Shown here in pieces: positions 36,736 through 46,291 of a stretch of 64,000 nt of DNA (positions within the stretch are counted from its first letter, which is position 1; the number at the start of each line of letters is the position of its first letter). Origin of the DNA: Ensifer adhaerens (GTDB lineage Bacteria > Pseudomonadota > Alphaproteobacteria > Rhizobiales > Rhizobiaceae); assembly GCF_028993555.1 (NCBI RefSeq), contig NZ_CP118610.1:496001-560000 (forward strand), read 5' to 3'. The notes below the pieces were generated by a model. It was not told the DNA's origin. It saw nothing but the letters and a program-made list of their open reading frames with translations, and did no database searches. The translations under genes and the position numbers were made by a program.

Positions 36736-38007
36736 TCACGCTTTCTCGCGTGCAACCGCGCGCCAGCCGATATCGTGCCGGTAGAAGCCATTTTCCCAGG
36801 AAACGGCCGAGACGGCCGCATAGGCCCTGTCCTTGGCCGTGCCGGCATTTTCGCCCGTTGCGGTAATGTTGAGGACGCGGCCGCCGGTCGCGACCAGGGC
36901 GCCATCCTTCATCGCTGTGCCGGCATGAAACACCTTGGTGGTTTCGGAGGCTGCGGGCAGGGCGTCGATCGGCGTATTCTTGGCGTAGCTGCCCGGATAG
37001 CCCTTGGACGCCATGACGACGGTCAGCGCCGTCTCGTCGCGCCATTCCGCGGCCATGCCGGCGAGCGTGCCGGTCGCTGCGGCATAGAGCAGCGGCAGCA
37101 GATCGCTCTTCATCCGCATCATCAGCACCTGGCATTCCGGGTCGCCGAAGCGGACGTTGTATTCGATGAGTTCCGGTCCCTTGGCGGTGATCATCAGGCC
37201 GGCGAAGAAGACGCCGGAGAAGGGATGGCCGCTTTCGGCCATGCCGCGCATCGTCGGCTCGATGATTTCCTTCATCGTGCGCTCGATCATATCAGAGGTC
37301 ATGACCGGGGCGGGCGAATAGGCGCCCATGCCGCCGGTGTTCGGCCCGGTGTCGCCGTCGCCGACCCGCTTGTGGTCCTGGGCGGAGGCGAGCGCCAGCG
37401 CCGTCTTGCCGTCGCAGAGGCAGAAGAAGCTTGCTTCCTCACCATCGAGATAGGCCTCGACCACCACTTCCGCGCCGGCTGCCCCAAAGGCGCCGGCAAA
37501 ACAATCGTCGACGGCGGCGAGCGCTTCATCGAGGGTCATCGCAACGGTCACACCCTTGCCGGCAGCAAGGCCATCGGCCTTGATGACGATCGGCGCGCCC
37601 TGCTCGCGTACATAGGCCTTGGCGCTTTCGGCATCGCCGAAACGACCATAGGCACCGGTCGGGATGTCGTAGCGGGCGCAAAGATCCTTGGTGAAGCCCT
37701 TGGAGCCTTCAAGCTGAGCGGCGGCGGCAGAGGGGCCGAAGACAGCGATGCCGGCTGCGCGCAGGACGTCGGCCAGACCGGCGACCAACGGGCCTTCGGG
37801 ACCGACCACGGCGAAGTCGATCACTTCCTTGTGGCAGAAGGCGGCGACCGCCGCATGATCTTCCGTGTCGAGCGCAACGATATCAGCTTCCTCGGCGATC
37901 CCGGGATTGCCCGGGGCCGCATAGAGCTTCGTCAGTTTGGGAGACTGCGCGATCTTCCATGCAAGGGCGTGCTCGCGCCCACCCGATCCGATCAGAAGAA
38001 CCTTCAT
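36736..38007 (-). CDS. purD: Phosphoribosylamine-glycine ligase
   Basis: 423-residue ATP-grasp enzyme: N-terminal [28 protein letters not shown], and the ATP-grasp [11 protein letters not shown] and [16 protein letters not shown] ([12 protein letters not shown]) blocks. Second step-group enzyme of purine synthesis, joining glycine to phosphoribosylamine. Full family length. Transcribed alone. Confidence 0.96.
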   Translation of the reverse strand: MKVLLIGSGGREHALAWKIAQSPKLTKLYAAPGNPGIAEEADIVALDTEDHAAVAAFCHKEVIDFAVVGPEGPLVAGLADVLRAAGIAVFGPSAAAAQLEGSKGFTKDLCARYDIPTGAYGRFGDAESAKAYVREQGAPIVIKADGLAAGKGVTVAMTLDEALAAVDDCFAGAFGAAGAEVVVEAYLDGEEASFFCLCDGKTALALASAQDHKRVGDGDTGPNTGGMGAYSPAPVMTSDMIERTMKEIIEPTMRGMAESGHPFSGVFFAGLMITAKGPELIEYNVRFGDPECQVLMMRMKSDLLPLLYAAATGTLAGMAAEWRDETALTVVMASKGYPGSYAKNTPIDALPAASETTKVFHAGTAMKDGALVATGGRVLNITATGENAGTAKDRAYAAVSAVSWENGFYRHDIGWRAVAREKA

Positions 38008-38113
38008 TGCAGCCCCCGATATCCTGAAATTGCTGCGCTGCGGTTAGGACGGCGGGGCGGCAAGGTCAAGGGAAAATGGGACTCCGGGCAGCGATTCCCG
38101 CAATCGCGACCGT

Positions 38114-40483
38114 TCAGGCAATGGCCTGCCGGCTTTGAACGTCGTCCAGCCCTTCGTCGTGTGCGTAGCGAGCGGTGCGTGTCAGGGCCCAGATGCCGAG
38201 ATCCTCGATCGGCAGCGGCTTGCTGATGAGGTAGCCCTGAAACAGGTCGCAGCCGGCTGCCGTCAGCATCGAGAGTTTCTCCGGCGTGTCGATGCCTTCG
38301 CCGACGACCGCAACGTCCTTGGCGTGGCAAAGCGCGATCAACGCTTTCAGCACCGGCAGTGACTGCGACGCGGTTAGGTTCGACACCAGCGCCCGGTCGA
38401 GCTTGATGGTGTCGGCCGTGTATTCGATGATCTGCTGCACGGAGGTGTAGCCGGCGCCGAAATCGTCGATCGAAAGGCGGAAGCCCTTCTGACGCAAGGC
38501 GTCGATGTTGCGGCGAAGCTGGTCGCTGAATTTGACGGCGAAGGTTTCGGTCAGTTCGATTTCGATCGACCGTGCCTCGAGCCCATGCCGCTCGAGGCAC
38601 TCGGAGAAATGATCGGCAATCGCCTTGGAATGCAGTTCGGCCGAGGAGATGTTGATCGCCAGCACGGTTTCCGGGCCGAAGAGTGCCTTGAGCTGTCCGC
38701 AATCGGACATCGCCTGGTTGATCACCCACCAGTCGATCTTGGTAAAGAGGCCGGAGCTTTCGGCGATCGGGACGAATTCGTCTGGGGTAACATTGCCGAG
38801 GACGGGCGAATACCACCGCAACAGCGCCTCGCAGCCGGTGACGCGACCTTCGGTGTCGACCATCGGCATGTAGACGAGATGGAACTGTTCGTCCGGATCA
38901 AGCGAGCGCAGTTCGTCCTGGATCTGGCGCAGCCGCGTGCGCTTGTCGTGAAGCGCACGAGAGAAGCGGGCGGAACGGTTCTTGCCGCTGGTCTTTGCCT
39001 GATACATCGCGGCGTCGGCGTTCGAAATCAGCTCGGCAAGGTTGGTCGCATCATCCGGGCAGATCGCCGCGCCGATGCTTGCCGTTACCGGGTAGCGTTT
39101 GTCGGAGACTTCGAAGCCGTCCTCGAAAAGCCCCAGAATGGCCGCGGAGATTTCCCGGACCGTTCCGTCGCCGGGTCGCGACCGCACGAACACGGCAAAT
39201 TCGTCGCCGGAGAGACGGGCGAGAATGGCCGGCTTCTGGCCGCGACGCTCGGTGATCGCGTCGACACGCTCGCCGATGCGGACGGCCAGCGTCTTCAAAA
39301 GCTCGTCGCCGATCTCGTGGCCATGCTTGTCGTTGACGAACTTGAAGTTGTCGATGTCGATGAACAGCAGACTGCACTTCTCGCCGGCGGCAATCGCCTC
39401 GCGCACGGCGCCGGCAGCAAGCGCATTGAAATGGCCGCGGTTGCTGATCCCGGTCAGGGTATCTGTCCAGGAACTGCGTTGCACGAGTTTCAGCGATTGC
39501 ACCGACTGCCGGTGCAATTCGCGGATATTTTCCGTCAGCCGCCCGATCTCGCCCTTCTCCTCCATGTCGCGGATTTCGTCGCGCGCACCGACCATCACCG
39601 CCATCACATTGGCGTCGAGGGATGCGATCGGATCGGTAATGAAGCGGCGGATCAGCACGATGATCAGCCAGATCGAGAACAGGCTCATCGCGACGGCACC
39701 GAGCGCCAGCAGGAATTTCTGCCGCGCCATCAGCGCATCGAAATGCTCGCTCGAAACCGTGAGCGTGGCATAGAGCGAAGGCCCGAGATGAACGCTGGCA
39801 GAAAGATCTTCGGTAATCGCCAACGGCCAGGGCTGGAGCACGATGTCGGAGCCGTACTCCTTCTTCAACGCCTGCTGCATGTCGAGGAAACGGTCCGGCT
39901 GGATCGCGACCTGCACGAGCAAAGCGTTCGATTTCTTGCTCGGCAGCGGCCGGCTGAAGGCAACCGGATCGAGGAAGAAGGAATAGACGATACGTGGTCT
40001 TTGTCCTGCTTCGTAAAGATAGGTCCAGTCGGCGAGTTTGTCGTCGCGGATCAAGCGGCGGGCGAGGTTGAGCTGGGCCTCGTCGATCTGGGCGAAGGGG
40101 TCAAAGCTGTTCTCGAAATAGTAGTCCGTCTTCAGATCGGAAGTCAGCAGCGCCAGCGACACGTAGCCCGTCGGGTCGTCCAGGAGCGATTTGAGGCTTT
40201 CCTGCAGCCTGACACCGAGCGCATTGGCGCGGTAATTCTCATCCGTTTCGGACACATACTGGCGCAGCGAGTTGCCGTTCAGGAGCGCATTGAGGAAGCC
40301 CTTGCTGCGGCCGATCTCGTTCTGGAACACGGCGGCTGCATGTTCGAGACGTTGCGACAGCTTGGCGTGCTCGAGCGCGCGAATGGAACGGCTCTGGGTG
40401 ACGTGGACCGAGACTGCGGCCAGCAGGTAGCCAGCGAGAACGACGGGGAAGATCAGGATGAGCGCGCGTTTGCCGAGGTTCAC
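38114..40483 (-). CDS. Membrane GGDEF-EAL c-di-GMP enzyme with periplasmic sensor domain (MbaA-like)
   Basis: 789 residues: membrane helix 7-26, periplasmic region about 28-255, second helix 257-279, HAMP-like linker, GGDEF domain about 335-510 with SGDEF at 425-429, and EAL domain about 520-765. EAL residues look complete: E552-A-L, N611, E643 in EIELTET, DDFGAGYTS, K694 and E729 in VVGEG. Phosphodiesterase activity is likely; SGDEF sites can be active or not. Its ATG overlaps the stop of the PotD-like gene by 4 bp, matching the NspS-MbaA polyamine system. Confidence 0.88.
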   Translation of the reverse strand: MNLGKRALILIFPVVLAGYLLAAVSVHVTQSRSIRALEHAKLSQRLEHAAAVFQNEIGRSKGFLNALLNGNSLRQYVSETDENYRANALGVRLQESLKSLLDDPTGYVSLALLTSDLKTDYYFENSFDPFAQIDEAQLNLARRLIRDDKLADWTYLYEAGQRPRIVYSFFLDPVAFSRPLPSKKSNALLVQVAIQPDRFLDMQQALKKEYGSDIVLQPWPLAITEDLSASVHLGPSLYATLTVSSEHFDALMARQKFLLALGAVAMSLFSIWLIIVLIRRFITDPIASLDANVMAVMVGARDEIRDMEEKGEIGRLTENIRELHRQSVQSLKLVQRSSWTDTLTGISNRGHFNALAAGAVREAIAAGEKCSLLFIDIDNFKFVNDKHGHEIGDELLKTLAVRIGERVDAITERRGQKPAILARLSGDEFAVFVRSRPGDGTVREISAAILGLFEDGFEVSDKRYPVTASIGAAICPDDATNLAELISNADAAMYQAKTSGKNRSARFSRALHDKRTRLRQIQDELRSLDPDEQFHLVYMPMVDTEGRVTGCEALLRWYSPVLGNVTPDEFVPIAESSGLFTKIDWWVINQAMSDCGQLKALFGPETVLAINISSAELHSKAIADHFSECLERHGLEARSIEIELTETFAVKFSDQLRRNIDALRQKGFRLSIDDFGAGYTSVQQIIEYTADTIKLDRALVSNLTASQSLPVLKALIALCHAKDVAVVGEGIDTPEKLSMLTAAGCDLFQGYLISKPLPIEDLGIWALTRTARYAHDEGLDDVQSRQAIA

Positions 40484-41520
40484 TGGAAGTTCGCCAATGT
40501 GCTGATGATGCGCCGGCGCAATTGCACCGACTCTGTGGACAGTTCCTGCTGGTACTGGCTCTTGGCCAGGATGTCGGGTGAGGGGTAGATCGCGGGGTCG
40601 CCGCGAACTTCTTCCGGCAGAAGGGCATAGGCCGCCCGGCTTGCCGTCGGCATGTTGAGCGCCAGCGCGTTCGCGGCAGCACTGCCAGGCGAGCCGAGAT
40701 AATCGAGAAGAGCCAGCGCCCGGTCCTTGTTCGGGGATTTGGCGACCACAGACATGCAGTCGAGCCAGGAAAGCGTGCCTTCCTTGGGAACGGCGTAGCG
40801 CCAGACACCAGGCGTAGCGGCCTTGTCGTTCAGCACGTGCTGGTCGCCGCTATAGCCCAGCGCCATGTAGATTTCCTTGCTGACCGTCGGGTTCTGGATC
40901 GCGCTGATGATATATTCGTAGGTGAGCACCGAAGGCGCCTGTTCCTTCATGAGACCGAAGGCGGCCTTCAGAGTCGCGCTGTCGTTGGTGTTGATCGATT
41001 GACCGAGCAGCATCAGCGGCGCGACGAAGGCCTCATTGTGGTCGTCGTACATGGCGACATGCTTGGCGAGCGCCGGGGCAGGGCGCATGAGCTCCTGCCA
41101 GGAGGTCGGCGCCTCCGATACGACGTCTGAACGATAAAGAATGCCCATCGTGCCCCAGAGATAGGGAAGGCCGCTGCCCGCGCAGCGCTTGCGCCAGCTT
41201 TCGTCATAGTCCCGGAGCGAGGCGACGTTGGTCTCGTCGAGCTTTTCGAGCACGCCCTTGCGCCCGAAAAGGGCGGCGCTGTTCTCGCCGGTTACCACCA
41301 GGTCGACGCGGCTGTTCGGATCTGCCAGCACCTCGTCGCGGGTGTCGCCGCTATCGTAATAGACCTGGTGCACCGCGACGCCGGTTATCGACGTCCAGCG
41401 GTCGAGGATCTTCTGGTCGATGTAGGATTCCCAGATTAGCAGGTTCAGGGTCTCGGCCGGTGCCGCCGTTGCGAAGAGCAACGTCGCCAGAAAGGCCGGA
41501 ATCGCCGTTCGCCCCTGCAT
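40480..41520 (-). CDS. PotD/PotF-like periplasmic polyamine-binding protein (NspS-like)
   Basis: 346 residues with a signal peptide (IPAFLATLLFATAAPA, cleavage about 22) and the family-1 polyamine-binding fold. Residues matching the PotD pocket are W30 and Y33 in IWESYID and W252/D254 in SWLDCMS. No ABC permease or ATPase gene is nearby; instead the gene is fused by a 4-bp overlap (ATGA) to a membrane GGDEF-EAL gene. I infer a signalling rather than transport role. The ligand (norspermidine, spermidine or other) cannot be told from sequence. Confidence 0.85.
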   Translation of the reverse strand: MQGRTAIPAFLATLLFATAAPAETLNLLIWESYIDQKILDRWTSITGVAVHQVYYDSGDTRDEVLADPNSRVDLVVTGENSAALFGRKGVLEKLDETNVASLRDYDESWRKRCAGSGLPYLWGTMGILYRSDVVSEAPTSWQELMRPAPALAKHVAMYDDHNEAFVAPLMLLGQSINTNDSATLKAAFGLMKEQAPSVLTYEYIISAIQNPTVSKEIYMALGYSGDQHVLNDKAATPGVWRYAVPKEGTLSWLDCMSVVAKSPNKDRALALLDYLGSPGSAAANALALNMPTASRAAYALLPEEVRGDPAIYPSPDILAKSQYQQELSTESVQLRRRIISTLANFQ

Positions 41521-41636
41521 TGAATACCCCTACCCAAGCCCGTCAGACGACCGTAGCGCGCAAAAATTGATGAATGATTACGTAGGGCTGCGACGAATAG
41601 TGGGGTGTCGAGTGCTGCTTGCGGCGGAAACGAAAG

Positions 41637-41661
41637 CCGGGCGCCGCATAACGGCGCCCGG
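41637..41661 (-). terminator. Terminator of the MFS gene
   Basis: Perfect 10-bp stem CCGGGCGCCG/CGGCGCCCGG with a 5-base loop; on the minus strand it is followed by a T-rich CTTTCGTTTCC. It lies 34 bp after the MFS stop. Confidence 0.75.
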
Positions 41662-41694
41662 TGAAAACGAAAGCGATTTCGGCGCAAAACAGCC

Positions 41695-42891
41695 CTATCT
41701 TGCAGGGATCTTCGGCAGCAGGATCGTGAGGATGCCAAGCAGCGGAAGATAGGAGCAGATGGTGTAGACGAATTCGATGCCCTGCCGGTCGGCGAAGATG
41801 CCGAGCACGGCCGCGCCCATGCCGCCGAAACCGAAGGCGAAGCCGAAGAAGACGCCGGCGATCAGCCCCACCCGACCCGGTACCAGCTCCTGCGCGAAGA
41901 CGACGATCGCCGAGAATGCCGAGGAGAAGATCAGGCCGATGATGACCGACAGGACGCCGGTCCAGAAGAGGTTCGCATAGGGCAGCAGCAAGGCGAAGGG
42001 GATGACGCCGAGGATCGAGAACCAGATCACGAAGCGGGCGCCGTAACGGTCGCCGATCGGACCGCCAAGGAAGGTTCCGGCCGCGGCCGCGCCGAGGAAG
42101 AGGAACAGCATGAGCTGCGCCTGCTGCACGTCGATGCCGAACTTCTCGATCACGAAGAAGGTGAAGTAGCTGGAGATGCTCGCCATGTAGACGTTTTTGG
42201 TGGCCGTCAGCAGCACGAGCACGGCGACCGCCCACATGACCCGCCCTTTCGGCAGGGGAAGGGTGCGGCTGGGCGCTGCCCGGCTCATCGTCGTGCGGCG
42301 ATGGCGCACATACCAGGTGCTGACCCAGGAGAGCACGAAGAAGCCGATGATCGCGACGATCGAGAACCAGCTGAGGCTTCCCTGGCCGAAGGGAATGACG
42401 ATGAAAGCGGCCAGCAGCGGACCCATGGCGCTGCCGGCATTGCCGCCCACCTGGAACAGCGATTGCGCCAATCCGTGGCGTCCGCCGGAGGCGAGACGGG
42501 CGATGCGCGAGGATTCCGGATGGAAGATCGCCGAACCGACACCGATCAGGCTCGCCGCCACCAGAAGGACCCAGAAATCATTCGCGTTTGCCAGCAGGAT
42601 CAGGCCGCTGCAGGTCGAAAGCATGGCGAGCGGCAGCGAATAGGGCAGCGCCCAGCGGTCGGTGATGATGCCGACAGCCGGCTGCAGCATCGACGCCGTC
42701 AGCTGGAAGGTAAAGGTCAGGAGGCCGATCTGCACGAAATCGAGCGAGTAGTTCGCCTTGAGCAGCGGATAGAGCGCGGTCAGCAGCGACTGCATGATGT
42801 CGTTCAGCATATGGCAGAAGCTGACAGCCAGGATGACGGAGAAAGCGGTCTTCTCCGGGGAGATCCCGGAAGTTGAGGTCACGGTAGACAT
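41695..42891 (-). CDS. MFS exporter of the fosmidomycin-resistance (Fsr) type
   Basis: 398 residues with twelve membrane helices. The N-terminal FCHMLNDIMQSLLTALYPLLK and GVGSAIFHPESSRIAR segments are characteristic of the Fsr branch of the major facilitator superfamily. It would export a small toxic compound with proton antiport. Divergent from an AraC regulator, 110 bp away, which probably controls it. Natural substrate unknown. Confidence 0.85.
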   Translation of the reverse strand: MSTVTSTSGISPEKTAFSVILAVSFCHMLNDIMQSLLTALYPLLKANYSLDFVQIGLLTFTFQLTASMLQPAVGIITDRWALPYSLPLAMLSTCSGLILLANANDFWVLLVAASLIGVGSAIFHPESSRIARLASGGRHGLAQSLFQVGGNAGSAMGPLLAAFIVIPFGQGSLSWFSIVAIIGFFVLSWVSTWYVRHRRTTMSRAAPSRTLPLPKGRVMWAVAVLVLLTATKNVYMASISSYFTFFVIEKFGIDVQQAQLMLFLFLGAAAAGTFLGGPIGDRYGARFVIWFSILGVIPFALLLPYANLFWTGVLSVIIGLIFSSAFSAIVVFAQELVPGRVGLIAGVFFGFAFGFGGMGAAVLGIFADRQGIEFVYTICSYLPLLGILTILLPKIPAR

Positions 42892-43001
42892 GGGGTGAAT
42901 CCTTGCCGTCTCGAAGGTTGTATGCGGCGTGGGCTATCTGTACTGAGGTTGCGATTGGCCTGCTTTTGTGATGTGGTCGATTTCTTTCGTGAGTGGGCCA
43001 A

Positions 43002-43817
43002 ATGCCGATCCGCCGATTTCCCTTGCCGCAGCTTCCCGATGCCGATCACTTCCGGAATCTCGATTGGGTCGAGACTGGAAACGCGCCGGTGCTCGCACTG
43101 GGACGAGACTACAGCGCCGGCCTTCTGGTTCCGTTCCACAGCCATACGCGCACGCAGCTCTGGTGGGCGCGCGGCGGCGTCGTGCTGATGCGCACCGAAC
43201 GCGGGCGGTGGATGGTGCCGCCCGGCCATGCCCTGCTGATCCCCGCTGGCATGGAGCACTCGGCCGAGATGATCAGCGACGTGCGCATGCACTCGATCTA
43301 TTTCGCGCCGGACCTTCTGCGCGCCGAGCGGCCGATGGTCATGGAGATCAATCCGCTGGCCGGCAGCCTGGTGGATGCGCTCGTCAGTATCGAGAACGAG
43401 ACGATGTCGGAGCGGCGTGAACAACTGGTCACGGATCTTTTGCTGGAGGAAATCGGCCGGCTGCAGGAGCGCCCGCTCGGCTTGCCGTATCCGCGCGACG
43501 AGAAACTAGCAGCCCTTTGCCGGCAGTTCCTGCAGGCGCCGTCGGCTGCGGCAAGCATCGACCAGTGGGCGGAACGGATGGGCCTCAGCCGGCGATCGTT
43601 CACGCGGTTCTTCCGCAAGGAGACGGGTGTCAGCTTCGTCACCTGGCGCCAACAGGCCTGTATCTTTGCCTCCTTGCCGTTCCTGGCCGATGGCGAGCCG
43701 ATCACCAATGTGGCGCTCGATGCCGGCTATGAAAATGTGGCCGCCTTCACCACCATGTTCCGCCGCATGCTCGGCAGCCCGCCGAGCGTCTATCTCAGGA
43801 CATATCTTGGGCAGTAA
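43002..43817 (+). CDS. AraC family transcriptional regulator
   Basis: 271 residues: N-terminal cupin-like sensing domain (FHSHTRTQLWWARGGVVLM, VPPGHALLIPAGMEHSAEM) and a C-terminal double HTH (IDQWAERMGLSRRSFTRFFR, then ITNVALDAGYENVAAFTTMF). Divergent from the Fsr-type exporter, the usual layout of a drug-responsive regulator. ATG at 43002 chosen; an in-frame GTG is at 42993. Confidence 0.87.
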   Translation: MPIRRFPLPQLPDADHFRNLDWVETGNAPVLALGRDYSAGLLVPFHSHTRTQLWWARGGVVLMRTERGRWMVPPGHALLIPAGMEHSAEMISDVRMHSIYFAPDLLRAERPMVMEINPLAGSLVDALVSIENETMSERREQLVTDLLLEEIGRLQERPLGLPYPRDEKLAALCRQFLQAPSAAASIDQWAERMGLSRRSFTRFFRKETGVSFVTWRQQACIFASLPFLADGEPITNVALDAGYENVAAFTTMFRRMLGSPPSVYLRTYLGQ

Positions 43818-43920
43818 TCGGCGCCGGTTGGCCGGCTATGGCAAAGGAACGTTGAATTGACCTGGTTAACGGAATCGTAGGAACAAGCCGCAATAACTCG
43901 CCCCGTGCCGTTCCAGTCCA

Positions 43921-43940
43921 CCTCCCTCCCTCCCTCCCTC
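43921..43940. repeat. Tetranucleotide tandem repeat (CCTC)5 upstream of mipA-like gene
   Basis: Five perfect CCTC copies end 57 bp before the TTG start of the outer-membrane protein gene, in the gene-free stretch 43818-43997. Change in copy number would alter promoter spacing. Contingency role is hypothetical. Confidence 0.6.
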
Positions 43941-43997
43941 GGCCTGTCGGCACGGTCAAAACTTCGCCCCGGCGAATGATTCTTCCGGAGTTGTTTC

Positions 43998-44804
43998 TTG
44001 CGTATCCGTTCTCTTGTCCTCCTTTCTGGAACCCTTTTGCTATCGGCGAACGCCGTCTCTGCCGGCGACGGCCAGTATTTCTGGTCCGGTGACTGGTATC
44101 TGAAGGTGGGAGCCACCGGCTTCCTCGGTCCGAAGTATGAAGGCGCCTCCAAGCGCATGTTCCAGGCAGCACCCCTGATCTCGCTCGGCAAGGCCGGCAG
44201 CTCGGTTCGCTTCTCCTCGCGCAACGACAACATGTCCTACGCGCTGGTCGACCAGGGAAGTTATCGTGCGGGTCTCGTCGGCAAGCTGATCTTCGAGCGC
44301 GACGCCGGCACGTCCAGTGACCTGAAGGGTCTCGATCCGATCAAGTTCGGCGGTGAAATCGGCGGCTTTGCAGAGGTCTATCCGACGGACTGGCTGCGGG
44401 TGCGCGCCGAAGTCCGCCAGGGCATTCGCAGTCACCATGGCGTCGTCGCCGACGTCGCGGCTGACGCCTTCACCGATGTCAGCAGCAATGTCCGCATCTC
44501 CGGCGGTCCGCGCGTGACCGCTGCCACCAGCGCCTACTACGGCGCCTATTATGGCGTGAACGACCGCGAGTCTGCCGCATCCGGCCTCGCCAAGTATTAT
44601 CCGCATGGCGGCGTCGGGTCCGCCGGCGTCGGCGCCGCGATCACCTGGCAGGCAACGGAGAAGCTCGAAACGAGTGCCTATGCCGAGTATCGGCGCCTGC
44701 TTGGCCCTGCCGCCGATTCCAGCCTCGTTCAAGAGCGCGGCAGCCGAAACCAGGTCCTGGTCGGCCTGTCGGCGACCTACCGTTTCGACTTCACCCTTCC
44801 TTGA
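43998..44804 (+). CDS. MipA/OmpV family outer-membrane protein
   Basis: 268 residues: signal peptide (LVLLSGTLLLSANAVSA, cleavage about 22), a beta-rich mature part with the family opening WYLKVGATGFLGPKYEGA and a C-terminal aromatic strand (YRFDFTLP) as in outer-membrane barrels. Possible roles are scaffold for murein enzymes or porin. Start is TTG with CCGGAG 7 bp upstream. A CCTC tetranucleotide repeat is in its upstream region. Confidence 0.82.
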   Translation: MRIRSLVLLSGTLLLSANAVSAGDGQYFWSGDWYLKVGATGFLGPKYEGASKRMFQAAPLISLGKAGSSVRFSSRNDNMSYALVDQGSYRAGLVGKLIFERDAGTSSDLKGLDPIKFGGEIGGFAEVYPTDWLRVRAEVRQGIRSHHGVVADVAADAFTDVSSNVRISGGPRVTAATSAYYGAYYGVNDRESAASGLAKYYPHGGVGSAGVGAAITWQATEKLETSAYAEYRRLLGPAADSSLVQERGSRNQVLVGLSATYRFDFTLP

Positions 44805-44873
44805 CACCCGCTGGTCCGGCGCTGCGGCGATCTCGCCGCTTGACCGGTCGGACCTGCGGCGTCAAACAGGGGG

Positions 44874-45833
44874 ATGAACACGTTCCCCGCCGATTCCGGC
44901 CGCGTCCACGACGCGCCGTCCAACAATTGGGTTTATCGCGCACTGCCGCGCGCGCTCTGGCCCCATGCGCAGCTTGCCCGTTGGGACCGTCCGATCGGCT
45001 GGCAATTGCTGCTGCTGCCCTGCCTCTGGTCCGTGGCGTTGGCTACGGGCGCAGCGGCAGGCACCGAAGCCTTCTCGTTCGGCCGCTTCTTGTACCATTG
45101 CTTCCTGTTCACGGTGGGCGCGATCGCCATGCGCGGCGCCGGCTGCACCTACAACGACATTGTCGACCACGACATCGATATGGAGGTTGCGCGCACCCGC
45201 TCGCGGCCGTTGCCGTCGGGGCGCATTTCGCGTCTTCAGGCGAAGGTGTTCATGGTGCTGCAGGCGCTCGTCGGCCTGGTCGTGCTGCTGCAGTTCAACA
45301 CCTTCTCGATCGTACTCGGCATCCTGTCGCTTGCGATCGTCGCAATCTATCCCTTCGCCAAACGGTTTACCGATTGGCCGCAATTCTTCCTGGGGCTAGC
45401 CTTCTCCTGGGGCGCGCTGATGGGCTGGGCGGCCGAATTCGGTACGCTGTCGCTGGCTGCCGTGCTGCTTTACGGTGCGGCGATTGCCTGGACGATCGGC
45501 TATGACACGATCTACGCCTACCAGGACAGAGAGGACGACGAGCTGATCGGCGTGCGTTCGACGGCAAGGCGGTTCGGCGACAATCCACGGCCGTGGCTGA
45601 TCGGCCTTTATGGCATTGCGACACTGTTGCTGCTGCTGTCCTTCGTGGCCGCCGGTGCCGGCGCAATTGCCTATATCGGACTTCTGATTGCGGCGGCGAT
45701 GCTGACCTATCAGATCCTGGTGCTGAACATCCACGATCCGGTGCAGTGCCTGGCGCTGTTCAAGTTCAACGGTGTTGTCGGCCTGATCATCTTTGTCGGC
45801 CTGGTACTGGCGTTTCTGGTACGCCTGATATGA
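44874..45833 (+). CDS. ubiA: 4-hydroxybenzoate octaprenyltransferase
   Basis: 319-residue UbiA integral membrane prenyltransferase with about nine helices. Aspartate motifs NDIVDHDIDMEVARTRSRPL and YAYQDREDDELIGVRSTA bind the Mg2+-prenyl diphosphate. It attaches the polyprenyl tail made by IspB (encoded at 23 kb) to 4-hydroxybenzoate for ubiquinone. 68 bp after the MipA-like gene, possibly cotranscribed. Confidence 0.93.
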   Translation: MNTFPADSGRVHDAPSNNWVYRALPRALWPHAQLARWDRPIGWQLLLLPCLWSVALATGAAAGTEAFSFGRFLYHCFLFTVGAIAMRGAGCTYNDIVDHDIDMEVARTRSRPLPSGRISRLQAKVFMVLQALVGLVVLLQFNTFSIVLGILSLAIVAIYPFAKRFTDWPQFFLGLAFSWGALMGWAAEFGTLSLAAVLLYGAAIAWTIGYDTIYAYQDREDDELIGVRSTARRFGDNPRPWLIGLYGIATLLLLLSFVAAGAGAIAYIGLLIAAAMLTYQILVLNIHDPVQCLALFKFNGVVGLIIFVGLVLAFLVRLI

Positions 45834-45836
45834 AAA

Positions 45837-45858
45837 ATCCTCCGTCGCGGCGGAGGAT
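45837..45858 (+). terminator. Terminator of ubiA
   Basis: ATCCTCCG/CGGAGGAT perfect 8-bp stem with a 6-base loop, preceded by AAAAA and followed by CCTCTTC, 3 bp after the ubiA stop. Confidence 0.75.
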
Positions 45859-46008
45859 CCTCTTCATGCATCTGGTCCGTCCCGCTTCTGCATGTTTCCT
45901 AAAATCCTAGCCGATTTAAGGGTAAAAACATGCAGCCTCGAAAGTGCTACAACGACCTTTGCGCGTCAGATAAGATGCGCGGCGCTGTAGTGGCGGGCCG
46001 TAAAAGCT

Positions 46009-46113
46009 TCATGCCCAGCTGATCTCGCGGGCGGCCTTGCGCTCCTTCGCCTCATGACGCGCACGGAAGCTGGACAGGATGACGGCAACGGCGGCGGCGA
46101 TATGCTTGCGCAT
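46009..46113 (-). CDS. 34-residue small basic protein
   Basis: An ATG at 46113 preceded by a perfect AAGGAG ribosome site opens a 34-codon frame ending TGA: a short hydrophobic stretch (IAAAVAVILSSF) and then a charged amphipathic part (RARHEAKERKAAREISWA). The layout resembles the many tiny basic proteins of rhizobia (DUF1127-like size), but I recognise no family. The ribosome site and codon use are the main support. Confidence 0.55.
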   Translation of the reverse strand: MRKHIAAAVAVILSSFRARHEAKERKAAREISWA

Positions 46114-46250
46114 CGGGTTTCTCCTTCTTTCGTGATCTTGGCTATGAACCCGATATGGCACGAAGAAGGCGACGGAGCTGTTTCCGTGGGAACATCTGAA
46201 GCAATCCCAGAAAACCCTGTGAAGTGGCTTGCCGTGCGCAACGGCATCTC

Positions 46251-46276
46251 AAAATCGGCAGCCCAAAATCGGCAGC
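46251..46276. repeat. Two 12-bp direct repeats
   Basis: AAAATCGGCAGC occurs at 46251-46262 and again at 46265-46276, two bases apart, in the space between the 34-residue gene and the DUF6101-like gene. Probably a simple local duplication. Confidence 0.5.
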
Positions 46277-46291
46277 ACGGAAATCGAACGA

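Noticed and set aside
38585..40588. A 667-codon plus-strand open frame
   Set aside because: Exact antisense of the GGDEF-EAL gene, which has complete catalytic motifs; the plus translation shows none.
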